From NCBI GenBank assembly GCA_017428785.1, contig JAFRQD010000030.1:62001-126000 (forward strand): a stretch of DNA of 64,000 nt. The letters run 5' to 3'. The position numbers and the translations under genes were made by a program. Positions 23,786 to 33,535 of this stretch are shown here, piece by piece. Below the pieces are notes generated by a model that was not told the DNA's origin, did not search any database, and saw only the letters and a program-made list of their open reading frames with translations. Origin of the DNA: Bacteroidaceae bacterium (GTDB lineage: Bacteria > Bacteroidota > Bacteroidia > Bacteroidales > Bacteroidaceae). The number at the start of each line of letters is the position of its first letter. Position 1 is the stretch's first letter.

Positions 23786-25561
23786 TTATTGGTTTTGTGG
23801 GTTTAATGGGACATCTTGTACTTCAGGAGTTTCGGGCACTTCGGGAACCTCTGACGTTTCTTGAACATCTGAAGCTTCCGGGCTCTTATCTACGATGCCT
23901 CTCTGTTTCTTGATATCGGTGAGCGTCTGCTTTGGTGCAGAATGGCGCACACTTTTCTTGAGCTCCGTTCCTGATTGTTTAGGGCGCCATTCGAAGAGGT
24001 CGAACCTGTCTCGCGGCCTTATATAGTCAAACCATGCGAAGTTCTGCAGATAGAGTTTGTCGGGAGGAATAAGCGGAATGGGATACATGATGCCAGTAGC
24101 AGCAGGCATCCAGATATGGTCCACATTCCTTTTGTTCACATACATCTTGAGCAGGGATGTCTCGGTATAGTTCAACTCTATCATTATGCTGTCCTCGTCG
24201 AAGGGATAGTAATTGACAAAGACGTTGCCTTCGGAAGTAGAAAGGTACAACTCGCCGTCCTTGAAGTAGGAGTGCATCTCGTGCCCCGTCACCTGGTTGT
24301 AATGGATGTCGTCTATCTTCTCTACAGAGAGCGCCTGCCGCAGCACGAGCGTACTGTCGATATTGTCGCCGCTGAAGAAGATGCGTATCTCCTCTCCCAG
24401 CTGCTGCTGCCCTTGTTGCCAGAGGATAGGGTCGCGATACATGTAGAGCACGCTGTCGCGAGTATCATAGACCAGCGAATCGCAGACTGCCTGGAGGTCG
24501 TTGCGGAAAGCACGCATGTGGTAATAAGCATGCACCACACGATAAATGGAGTCAGTATCTATATTATAGGTAAAGACCTTGATGGTATCGGCATGTGCGT
24601 ACATCGTGTCCTGCTGACTGTAGTCGATGGCAAGAGCGCTGTCTGTAGCCATGACATAGCCTGTGCTGTCCTCGTAGTAGCAATACTCACCAGTGAAGAT
24701 GTTCTTGTTGACCACATCAGTATAGACGACATTGCCAAAGGCCTCGGCGATAGCGACATCGTCATTCCAGACCACACTGTCGCCCACAAGGCGCTTGCCG
24801 TTGTTCGTCAGGATACTGCGGTCCAGCAGATGCGAGTGCTTGGCCTGTGTGTCGTAATAGCCGAGTTCGGAGTAGATGTGGCTCTCGCCGTTCTCTATGT
24901 TCGACGGGCCGACGATATGGGCGATGGCTGTCTGGTTGTTGTAATGAAGCGTGTCGGAGATGAGCACCGTCTCGGGCTTGGCAGGCGGAGCAGGATTGAC
25001 AAGACGGACATTATAGTTGAAGACTGCCTCATGTGTGGGAGGACTGTACTCGCCCCAGTCGCTTGTCAGTTGATTATCGTGGTCAAGAACCTTTCCTCCT
25101 TCAAAGAAATAACCGAGTTCGTAAAGGCGGTCGTAGTCGAGGCTGTCGGTATAGATAGTCATAGTGCCGTGCTTGAGCACCACATCATAACGCGCCCTTG
25201 CCAAGCGGTCGAGGCCATTATAATAGAGGACCTCACTGTTCAGGTGGAGCGTGTCGCCCTGATTCATGCGGACATTGCCAAAGGCATCGAACGAGTTGGT
25301 GGATTCGTAGTAGAGGGCGCTGTCGCAATACATGAGCACTCCTTCGTGGCTGAATCGCACGTCGCCCACCAGGATTTGTGCCGTTTTGTGCAGCCGCTCG
25401 TCGAAATAAAGGCGGTCGGCATGCAGGAGATGCACCTTGCTGTCGGAAGGCGTCCGCTGTTTAGCAGGCTTGCGGTCCGGTGTCACAGCCATAAGCAGGC
25501 AAAAGCAGAAGAACAGGGACGCACAAAGGATGTATAGTCGCCGACTCTTCACTTTATCCAC
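23786..25561 (-). CDS. OstA/LptA-like outer-membrane lipid export protein
   Basis: A signal segment (LYILCASLFFCFCLLMAV) is followed by OstA-like beta repeats: VHLLHADRLYFDERLHKTAQILVGDV, MYCDSALYYESTNSFDAFGNV, HLNSEVLYYNGL. These form the lipopolysaccharide-transport jelly-roll that carries LPS across the periplasm. At 591 residues it is longer than LptA and is the Bacteroidetes form. The last 60 residues are a low-complexity Pro/Glu/Val tail (EVPEVPETPEVQ), encoded by a 9-base array (23820-23881). Its start overlaps the preceding PPIase gene by 13 bases. Confidence 0.85.
   Translation of the reverse strand: MDKVKSRRLYILCASLFFCFCLLMAVTPDRKPAKQRTPSDSKVHLLHADRLYFDERLHKTAQILVGDVRFSHEGVLMYCDSALYYESTNSFDAFGNVRMNQGDTLHLNSEVLYYNGLDRLARARYDVVLKHGTMTIYTDSLDYDRLYELGYFFEGGKVLDHDNQLTSDWGEYSPPTHEAVFNYNVRLVNPAPPAKPETVLISDTLHYNNQTAIAHIVGPSNIENGESHIYSELGYYDTQAKHSHLLDRSILTNNGKRLVGDSVVWNDDVAIAEAFGNVVYTDVVNKNIFTGEYCYYEDSTGYVMATDSALAIDYSQQDTMYAHADTIKVFTYNIDTDSIYRVVHAYYHMRAFRNDLQAVCDSLVYDTRDSVLYMYRDPILWQQGQQQLGEEIRIFFSGDNIDSTLVLRQALSVEKIDDIHYNQVTGHEMHSYFKDGELYLSTSEGNVFVNYYPFDEDSIMIELNYTETSLLKMYVNKRNVDHIWMPAATGIMYPIPLIPPDKLYLQNFAWFDYIRPRDRFDLFEWRPKQSGTELKKSVRHSAPKQTLTDIKKQRGIVDKSPEASDVQETSEVPEVPETPEVQDVPLNPQNQ
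23820..23881. repeat. 9-base array encoding the OstA C-terminal tail
   Basis: Units of nine (ACTTCAGGA, GTTTCGGGC, ACTTCGGGA, ACCTCTGAC, GTTTCTTGA, ACATCTGAA) give a tail of repeated S/T-E-V-P-like triplets. Unlike the 7-base arrays, period 9 keeps frame. Confidence 0.7.
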
Positions 25562-26904
25562 CCCTTGTATTGGAAGTCGCAGTCTCTCCAGTCTGGATTG
25601 ATGCGAATATAAGTACTCTGTTGTTTCTCCTTTATCCAGTTAAGGATAGCTTCCTCTCCCTTCTTGTTCTTCACAATATCCTTCATCACTTGGAAGTCCT
25701 CGGTGATGCTGGCACGATGTGTGAGGGTACGGTTCTTGAGACGGGCAATGGCACAGACGGTCTTGCCCTTTGTGTTGATCATCGTGAAGGGCTTCGATAT
25801 CTCGCCCACCTGAAGTGTATCGACCGTGCGGGCCAGTTCAGGCGAGAGGGCAGAGAGCTCGCTCATCTCGAAGCGTGTGGATGTCTCGCCTGTCTCCATG
25901 TTGTTGTTGGACAGGATGCCGTGATTGTTGCGTGTGTCCTTGTCATCGGAAGCATAGCGTGCGGCATCCTCGAACGAGATCTTGCCTCCCAGGATGTCCG
26001 ACTTTATGGAGTCGAGGACAATGAGTGCGCTGTCGATATCTGCCTGTGCCACTTCGGGACGCTTCAGGATGTGGCGGCACTTCATCTTGTCACCGCGCTT
26101 GTCGATGAGCTGAATGATGTGATAGCCGAACTCGCTCTGCGCAATCTTGCTCACCTTCTTGGTGTCCGTCAGGCTGAATGCCACATTGGCAAAGCCCGGG
26201 TCGAGCTCTCCCTTGCCCATATACGGCATCTCGCCGCCTTGGCGTGCAGAGCCAGGGTCTTCGCTATAAAGGCGAGCCAAAGTGGAGAAGGATGTCGAGC
26301 CGCTGTTGACACGCTCAGCATAATCGCGCAGCAGCTCTTTGACACGTTCTATCTCTGTTTGCGGGATGCGCGGCTGCAGCACAAGTATCTGCACCTCGAC
26401 CTGTGTGGGGATGAGCGGCAGGCTGTCCTCCGGGATGTCCTTGAAGTAGCGTCGCACTTCGGCAGGCGTCACCTTGATGTCGGACATCAGCTGCTCACGC
26501 ATACGCATTGCTATCATCTCGGCCTTAATCATATCGAACATCTCTTCACGAATCTGCACCATTGGCAGTTTCATGTACTCTTCGAGCTTTTCCTTGGAGC
26601 CTGCCAGCAGGATTCTCTCGTTGAGCTTCTCCTCGACATATTGGTTGACATCCGCATCGCTGACATCAACGCTGTCGATAACCGCCTGATGGAGGAAAAG
26701 CTTCTGTATGGCGAGCTGTTCGGGGATGACGCAATAGGGATTGCCCTTCAGCTGCGAGCCGTATTCCAAGCGGCGCTTCTCGACATCGGAGCGCAGTATG
26801 GCTTCATCGCCTACAACCCACACCACCTCGTCTATGACATTCTTCTGTGCCATAGAGAACAGGCTGAAGAGCGCTGCAAAGAGACAGAGCGTGTATTTTC
26901 TCAT
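25549..26904 (-). CDS. SurA-like periplasmic peptidyl-prolyl isomerase
   Basis: A signal peptide (MRKYTLCLFAALFSLFSMA) precedes a SurA-like N-terminal helical chaperone region (VIDEVVWVVGDEAILRSDVEK) and parvulin-type domains. The first carries VQILVLQPRIP, LYSEDPGSARQGGEMPYMGKGEL and FGYHIIQLIDKRGDK; a second, more diverged one follows (KCRHILKRPEV). SurA helps outer-membrane proteins fold in the periplasm. Overlap with ostA and the neighbouring paralogue give an envelope-biogenesis operon. Confidence 0.9.
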   Translation of the reverse strand: MRKYTLCLFAALFSLFSMAQKNVIDEVVWVVGDEAILRSDVEKRRLEYGSQLKGNPYCVIPEQLAIQKLFLHQAVIDSVDVSDADVNQYVEEKLNERILLAGSKEKLEEYMKLPMVQIREEMFDMIKAEMIAMRMREQLMSDIKVTPAEVRRYFKDIPEDSLPLIPTQVEVQILVLQPRIPQTEIERVKELLRDYAERVNSGSTSFSTLARLYSEDPGSARQGGEMPYMGKGELDPGFANVAFSLTDTKKVSKIAQSEFGYHIIQLIDKRGDKMKCRHILKRPEVAQADIDSALIVLDSIKSDILGGKISFEDAARYASDDKDTRNNHGILSNNNMETGETSTRFEMSELSALSPELARTVDTLQVGEISKPFTMINTKGKTVCAIARLKNRTLTHRASITEDFQVMKDIVKNKKGEEAILNWIKEKQQSTYIRINPDWRDCDFQYKGWIK

Positions 26905-26947
26905 GGGAACTTATGGGAGTTATGGGAACAATGAGACGGTGGGAGGA

Positions 26948-28366
26948 TTAGTGGTTGTTTACCGTTGCGAGGGCTGCCTTGTCTATCTCCACCGTGTAGC
27001 GCTTGCGCAGTTCTGCCACGAACTCGTCTTCCTTGAGGCGCTGGTAGTCGCTGACCACCTGATTGCTTACATCTGTCCACTCAGCAGGGCCTTTCTTGAG
27101 GACCTTGCCGAAGACGCCGACATAGGGGAAGTTCTTGACAGGTTTCAGCTCGGCATCCTTTACCTTGAAGGCCATCTTGTCGATATTGACATTGTCGCCC
27201 TTCTTGAAGACACGACGCTCCACGCGAACCATGACGCTGTCCTTGTTGAAGGTCTCGCGTATGGTGTTCATCCACTTGTCTTGCGGCAGTTTCTTGACAA
27301 GCTTCTGGACAGCCTTGATGTCGGCTTCGTTCTTGCAGTAATAGACCATTCCGCTATAATGGGGCTCGTCCCAAGCATACTGTTTCTTGTTCTTCTTGAA
27401 GTAATTGGTCAGGGCAAGGGTATCCTTGGCTGCAGGCTCCCATACCTTGCTGTTGCACTCTTCGAAGAGGAGCAGGCCGTCGTGGTATTCCTGCACGAGA
27501 TACTTCAGTTCATTGTCCTTGGCACAGAACTCTGCTGTCTTCTCGTCGAGAATCTGTTCTACGGTCTTCTGGCTTTGTCCTGCAATGGAGTCGAGGAACT
27601 GTTGGGCAAGCTGGTTCTCTATGCCTTGCCCTTCGAGGTATTGCTGTATCTTGTCGTGCAGCTCTTCATAAGACTCGAGGTCTTTCTTGTCCAGCAGCTT
27701 GACGATGTCGTAGCCGAAAGGCATGAGGAAAGGTTCACTCATTTCGCCCTTCTCGAGCGAATAGGCCACATCCTCGAACTCCTTCACCACCTGATTGGGT
27801 CCGATCCAGGGCAACATGCCGCCACGGGAAGCGGAACCAGGATCCTGCGACACCTGTTTGGCCAGTTCGGCGAAGTCGGCTCCGTCTTTCAGGGCTTGAT
27901 AGACGGAATCTATCCTCACCTTGGCTGCAGCTTTCTGCTCGTCGGTAGCGTCCTGCTTCAGATGAATCAGGATGTGTGCAGGCTGTATGAGTTGCTTGCC
28001 TTCGAGGCGTTCGAGCAGGCCGTCGTAGTAAGTGCGCACCTCTTTCTCCTTGGCGCCTTCGGGCACGAGGAGGGGACGTATCTGCTGGTCGCGGTACTGG
28101 CGGAACTCCTTCTGATAGCTGGAAAGGGTGTCAAGGTGGTCATCGAGAGCTGCCTGCACCTTGAGCTTGTAGTTCACGAAGAGGTCGGCATATTCCTCGA
28201 CATTCTTCTTGTCGATGACGCCTTCGGAGTTGTTTTTGTTGTAATTGTATTCGAACTCACTTCGAGTGACGGGCACACCGTTGATGCGCATCACGATGGG
28301 GTCTTCCTGTGCGGCAGCTGTCATTGCAAGCGCTGCCAAAGCAAAACTAACAAGTATCTTTTTCAT
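26948..28366 (-). CDS. Second periplasmic parvulin-type isomerase
   Basis: A signal peptide (MKKILVSFALAALAMTAAA) leads a SurA/PrsA-like protein of 472 residues. The parvulin domain has QPAHILIHLKQDATDEQ, SQDPGSASRGGMLPWIG and PFGYDIVKLLDKKDL; a C-terminal region is more variable. Role as for the neighbour: folding of exported proteins. It lies between guaB and the other PPIase; a 9-base CTGAGT array separates it from guaB. Confidence 0.88.
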   Translation of the reverse strand: MKKILVSFALAALAMTAAAQEDPIVMRINGVPVTRSEFEYNYNKNNSEGVIDKKNVEEYADLFVNYKLKVQAALDDHLDTLSSYQKEFRQYRDQQIRPLLVPEGAKEKEVRTYYDGLLERLEGKQLIQPAHILIHLKQDATDEQKAAAKVRIDSVYQALKDGADFAELAKQVSQDPGSASRGGMLPWIGPNQVVKEFEDVAYSLEKGEMSEPFLMPFGYDIVKLLDKKDLESYEELHDKIQQYLEGQGIENQLAQQFLDSIAGQSQKTVEQILDEKTAEFCAKDNELKYLVQEYHDGLLLFEECNSKVWEPAAKDTLALTNYFKKNKKQYAWDEPHYSGMVYYCKNEADIKAVQKLVKKLPQDKWMNTIRETFNKDSVMVRVERRVFKKGDNVNIDKMAFKVKDAELKPVKNFPYVGVFGKVLKKGPAEWTDVSNQVVSDYQRLKEDEFVAELRKRYTVEIDKAALATVNNH

Positions 28367-28378
28367 TTCTTCTTTTTT

Positions 28379-28423
28379 TCTGAGTATTCTGAGTGTTCTG
28401 AATAATCTGAGTTATCTGATAGT
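28379..28423. repeat. 9-base TCTGAGTNT array between guaB and PPIase genes
   Basis: TCTGAGTAT, TCTGAGTGT, TCTGAATAA, TCTGAGTTA, TCTGATAGT: five units of nine fill nearly the whole 61-base gap. Confidence 0.85.
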
Positions 28424-28427
28424 GATT

Positions 28428-29951
<1,524 letters not shown>

Positions 29952-30053
29952 TTAGGTTGTATTTTGCAAGGCAGGATTTTTTCCCTTATTTTACCTTATT
30001 TTATAATAACTGGCTCTTACCTTGAAAATCGCGCTGTGAGGGGGTGAAAAATT

Positions 30054-30141
30054 CCGCGTGCGGCGATGGCAATCCCCGCGTGCGGCGATGACCATTTCCG
30101 CGTGCGGCGTTGCCAATCCCCGCACGCGGCGTTTTTCACTC
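30054..30141. repeat. Four-unit 22-base GC element, copy 3
   Basis: Units start at 30054, 30076, 30098 and 30120, in the opposite orientation to copies 1 and 2. The right end is GCGGCGTTTTT. It lies in a divergent gap, upstream of both guaB and the iron-sulfur gene, so it cannot simply be a 3'-end terminator there. Confidence 0.9.
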
Positions 30142-30226
30142 CCCTGTACGGCCATTTTTATCCTTCTGCCCGACATCTGCTTCTTCACCCCACAAAAATA
30201 TCTTTTTTCGTAAAAATATGCGGTTT

Positions 30227-30261
30227 TTTGCATGGCCGTATACTATTTTTTATTATTTTTG
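30227..30261 (+). promoter_or_regulatory. Promoter for the iron-sulfur protein gene
   Basis: TTTG (30227-30230) and TATTTTTG (30254-30261), 23 bases apart, 36 bases before the ATG. Confidence 0.6.
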
Positions 30262-30297
30262 CAGCGGAAAGTACACACTCTATAATCATTTTCATTT

Positions 30298-31869
30298 ATG
30301 ATTCGAAACATTCGTTTGACACTCGCCATCATCTTCTGGGTGCTGATAACCTGGCTCTTGGTGGACTTCACGGGAACGGCTCACGCCTATCTCGGATGGA
30401 TGGCCAAAATCCAATTCATTCCGGCTCTGCTGGCGCTGAACATCGGAGCCCTGCTCTTCGTCGTCACGCTCACCCTGCTGATGGGACGCATCTACTGCTC
30501 CGTCATCTGTCCGCTGGGTGTGATGCAGGACGCCATCGCATGGCTGCGGAAAAAGAAGAACAAGTACAGCTACTCGCCCGAACGCACCGTGCTTCGCTAT
30601 ACCGTACTGGTCGTGGCCTGCGCCTCGCTGGCTCTGGGCGTGGCCTGGCTGGGCGGACTCATCTTCCCCTACAGCACTTACGGCCGCATCGTATCGACCA
30701 TCGTGGCTCCCATCTACAAGCTTGCGAACAACGGACTCGCGGCGCTCGCGGCGCACTACGGCAGCTATGCGTTCTACGAGGTTGATGTCTGGCTCAAGAG
30801 CGTCTCGGCCCTGATTGTCGCCCTGCTCACTTGGGGCATCATCGCTGTGCTGGCCTGGAAAGGAGGACGCACGTGGTGCAACACCATCTGCCCCGTCGGC
30901 ACTCTGCTCGGCCTCATCAGCAGACACTCGCTCTTCAAGATGACCATCGACGCAGACAAGTGCAAGAACTGCCGCAAGTGCGAACGCAACTGCAAGGCTT
31001 CCTGCATAAATATCGACACACACACCATCGACTACTCCCGCTGCGTGGTCTGCGGCAATTGCGAGGGGCAGTGTACATTCGACGCCATGCACTTCACCAG
31101 CCTCTCCAAAGGAAAGGGGGCATCTTCAGCCTTGGGTTCGCCGTTCACCCCTCCTTTGGAGGGGACGGGGGAGGCTGGAGTTGGCCGTCGCGCCGTGTTG
31201 ACGAGTGTTGCTCTCCTTGCCGGAACGGCTCTCGCAAAGGCGCAAAGCAAGGTGGAACCCAAGACTACAGACGGCGGCCTGGCCGACATCATAAAGAAGA
31301 AGAGGCCAAAGCGTGAGAAACTCATCACGCCTCCGGGTTCGCTCTCCATCAGGAATCTCCGCTCGCACTGCACGGCCTGCCAGCTTTGCATCGACGCATG
31401 TCCCAACGACGTGCTGCGCCCAAGCAGCAGCCTCGACCGCTTCATGCAACCCGAGGTGAGCTACGAACGCGGCTACTGCCGTCCCGAGTGCAATCGCTGC
31501 TCGCAGGTCTGCCCGACGTCGGCCATCCAGCCTGTTTCCGTGGAAGAGAGGACTGCCATTCAGGTCGGCCACGCCGTATGGACGCGCGACCTCTGCATCC
31601 CCGTCAAGGACGAGAAGCCTTGCGGTCTCTGCGCCCGTAAGTGCCCGGCCCAGGCCATACAGATGGTGCCTCTGCAGGCCGGCGTGCATCAAGACGGCTG
31701 GCGCTGGCGCGATGCCGACAACCAAGAAATACCGAGGGAGAAGGTGCTGCTCATTCCCGTCGTCAACGAAGAGAAGTGCATCGGCTGCGGAGCATGCGAG
31801 AACCTCTGCCCGTCGAACCCCATCAGCGCCATCCACGTCGAGGGTCACGAGGTGCATCGGGAGATTTAG
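30298..31869 (+). CDS. Polytopic 4Fe-4S ferredoxin-type membrane protein with repeat insertion
   Basis: The first 200 residues hold about five membrane helices with NapH/MauN-like cysteine motifs (YCSVICPLGVMQ, WCNTICPVGTLLG). Ferredoxin motifs follow: CKNCRKCERNC, CVVCGNCEGQC, CTACQLCIDACP, CNRCSQVCP, CGLCARKCP and CIGCGACENLCP. It probably passes electrons across or along the inner membrane. Residues about 268-294 (rich in S, G and P) sit between two cluster domains and come from a CT-rich inverted repeat at 31098-31178. The next gene, an exported iron-sulfur aldo/keto reductase, is a likely electron partner. Donor and acceptor unknown. Confidence 0.88.
   Translation: MIRNIRLTLAIIFWVLITWLLVDFTGTAHAYLGWMAKIQFIPALLALNIGALLFVVTLTLLMGRIYCSVICPLGVMQDAIAWLRKKKNKYSYSPERTVLRYTVLVVACASLALGVAWLGGLIFPYSTYGRIVSTIVAPIYKLANNGLAALAAHYGSYAFYEVDVWLKSVSALIVALLTWGIIAVLAWKGGRTWCNTICPVGTLLGLISRHSLFKMTIDADKCKNCRKCERNCKASCINIDTHTIDYSRCVVCGNCEGQCTFDAMHFTSLSKGKGASSALGSPFTPPLEGTGEAGVGRRAVLTSVALLAGTALAKAQSKVEPKTTDGGLADIIKKKRPKREKLITPPGSLSIRNLRSHCTACQLCIDACPNDVLRPSSSLDRFMQPEVSYERGYCRPECNRCSQVCPTSAIQPVSVEERTAIQVGHAVWTRDLCIPVKDEKPCGLCARKCPAQAIQMVPLQAGVHQDGWRWRDADNQEIPREKVLLIPVVNEEKCIGCGACENLCPSNPISAIHVEGHEVHREI
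31098..31178. repeat. CT-rich inverted repeat inside the iron-sulfur gene
   Basis: CCAGCCTCTCCAAAGGAAAG on the left and CCTTTGGAGGGGACGGGG then GAGGCTGG on the right are inverted copies. It is the same type as the two copies in queA, and is again read in frame. Confidence 0.85.
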
Positions 31870-31943
31870 CTCCGGCATAGAGAATCAAACTCCTACCGCT
31901 ATCCCGTAATATCGCCATAACGTAACAACGAAATACAAAGGAA

Positions 31944-33335
31944 ATGAAAAAACATATCGACAGAAGAGACTTCCTGAAAGTCACGGGAACAACTGCAGCA
32001 ACGGCGGCTCTGGCATCGTGCGGCGTACAAGGCGGCACAGATGACGAAGTGGACTACATGGGACATCACGAGGGGCCCGTTCCTACCGACAAGATGACCT
32101 ACCGCACCAACCCCAAGCAAGGCGACAAGGTCAGCCTGCTCGGCTACGGATGGATGCGGTTGCCAAACACAAAGGACGAGGATGGCCGCGACGTCATCGA
32201 CCAGGAGCAGGTGAACCGCCTTTGCAAGTACGCGCTCGACCACGGCGTGAACTACTTCGACACGTCGCCGGCATATTGTCGCGGCAAGAGCGAAGAGAGC
32301 CTCGGCATTGCCCTGGAAGCCAGCGGCTACAAGCGAGAAGACTATTTCATCGCGACGAAGATGTCCAACTTCTCGCCCTCGCAATACGATTTCGAAGAGG
32401 GAAAGGCGATGTTCGAGCGCAGCCTCGAATTCCTCAAGACAGACTACATCGACTATCTCCTCTTGCACAGCATCGGCGGCGGAGGCATGAACCCAGTCCA
32501 CCAACGCTACCTCGACAATGGCCTCCTCGACTGGCTTGTGGAGCAGCGAGAGGCAGGACGCATCCGCAACCTCGGCTTCTCCTTCCACGGCGATGTGGCC
32601 GTCTTCGACTGGGCCATGGCGCATCATGAGGAATATCACTGGGATTTCGTCCAGATACAGGCCAACTATGTCGATTGGGAGAACGAAAACGACAAGGGGC
32701 GCTCGGGAAAGTACCTCTATGGGGAGTTGGAGAAGCGAGGCATCCCCGTTGTCATCATGGAACCGCTGCTGGGAGGCCGACTCTCGAAGGTGCCCGACCA
32801 TGTTGTGGCGCACTTCAAGCAGCGCAAGCCGGAGGACAGCGTGGCCTCCTGGGCCTTCCGATACATCGGTTCAAAGCCCGCGGTGCTCACCGTCCTGAGC
32901 GGCATGACCTACATGGAGCACCTGGAGGACAACCTGCGCACCTACTCTCCGCTCGAACCCCTTTCTGAGGAAGAACAGCAGTGGCTCGAGAAAGAGACGG
33001 CAACGCTCATCAAGAGCTATCCCACCATCGACTGCAACGACTGCAACTACTGTATGCCCTGCCCCTACGGCCTCAACATACCGGCCATATTCGTACATTA
33101 TAATAAATGTGTCAACAAAGGCAATGTGCCCGAGAGCCAGCAGGCGAAGAACTACCAGAAGGCGAGGCGGGCTTTCCTCGTCGGCTACGACCGCAGCGTG
33201 CCCAAACTCCGCCAGGCCAACCACTGCATCCAGTGCCGCGAATGCGTGAGCCATTGTCCGCAACAAATCGACATCCCACGCGAGATGCAACGCATCGACG
33301 ACTTTGTCGAGAAACTCAAGCAAAACAAACTCTAA
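31944..33335 (+). CDS. Exported aldo/keto reductase with C-terminal iron-sulfur motifs
   Basis: The N-terminus (KKHIDRRDFLKVTGTTAATAALASCG) combines a twin-arginine pattern with a cysteine, so it may be a Tat-exported lipoprotein. The reductase barrel has GYGWMRLP, GVNYFDTSPAYCRGKSEESLG, IATKMSN and DYIDYLLLHSIGG. The C-terminus has CNDCNYCMPCPYGLNIP and CIQCRECVSHCP cluster motifs. Such proteins probably reduce an unknown substrate with electrons from clusters rather than, or as well as, NADPH. It follows the membrane ferredoxin by 74 bases, a likely two-gene unit. Confidence 0.88.
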   Translation: MKKHIDRRDFLKVTGTTAATAALASCGVQGGTDDEVDYMGHHEGPVPTDKMTYRTNPKQGDKVSLLGYGWMRLPNTKDEDGRDVIDQEQVNRLCKYALDHGVNYFDTSPAYCRGKSEESLGIALEASGYKREDYFIATKMSNFSPSQYDFEEGKAMFERSLEFLKTDYIDYLLLHSIGGGGMNPVHQRYLDNGLLDWLVEQREAGRIRNLGFSFHGDVAVFDWAMAHHEEYHWDFVQIQANYVDWENENDKGRSGKYLYGELEKRGIPVVIMEPLLGGRLSKVPDHVVAHFKQRKPEDSVASWAFRYIGSKPAVLTVLSGMTYMEHLEDNLRTYSPLEPLSEEEQQWLEKETATLIKSYPTIDCNDCNYCMPCPYGLNIPAIFVHYNKCVNKGNVPESQQAKNYQKARRAFLVGYDRSVPKLRQANHCIQCRECVSHCPQQIDIPREMQRIDDFVEKLKQNKL

Positions 33336-33372
33336 AGACATTGTGAATCAACCCCTTAGGTGACACCCAAAA

Positions 33373-33460
33373 CGCCGCCTGCGGGGATTGCAAACGCCGC
33401 ACGCGGAAATGGTCATCGCCGCACGCGGGGATTGCCAACGCCGCAGCCGGGGATTTTAAC
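33373..33460. repeat. Four-unit 22-base GC element, copy 4
   Basis: Units start at 33373, 33395, 33417 and 33439. The left end is closed by AAAACGCCGCC; the right unit ends GGGGATTTT rather than GGCGTTTT. It lies between convergent genes, just ahead of a clear terminator. Confidence 0.9.
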
Positions 33461-33489
33461 TCCCTGCTGAGGCATTGTAAAACAACAAA

Positions 33490-33524
33490 AAAACCCCTTC
33501 CCGGAATCCCGAGAAGGGGTTTTT
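33490..33524. terminator. Bidirectional terminator
   Basis: AAAACCCCTTC and GAAGGGGTTTT form an 11-base stem with runs of A and T on either side, between the convergent aldo/keto reductase and GH92 genes. Confidence 0.93.
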
Positions 33525-33535
33525 CGTATAGCCTG

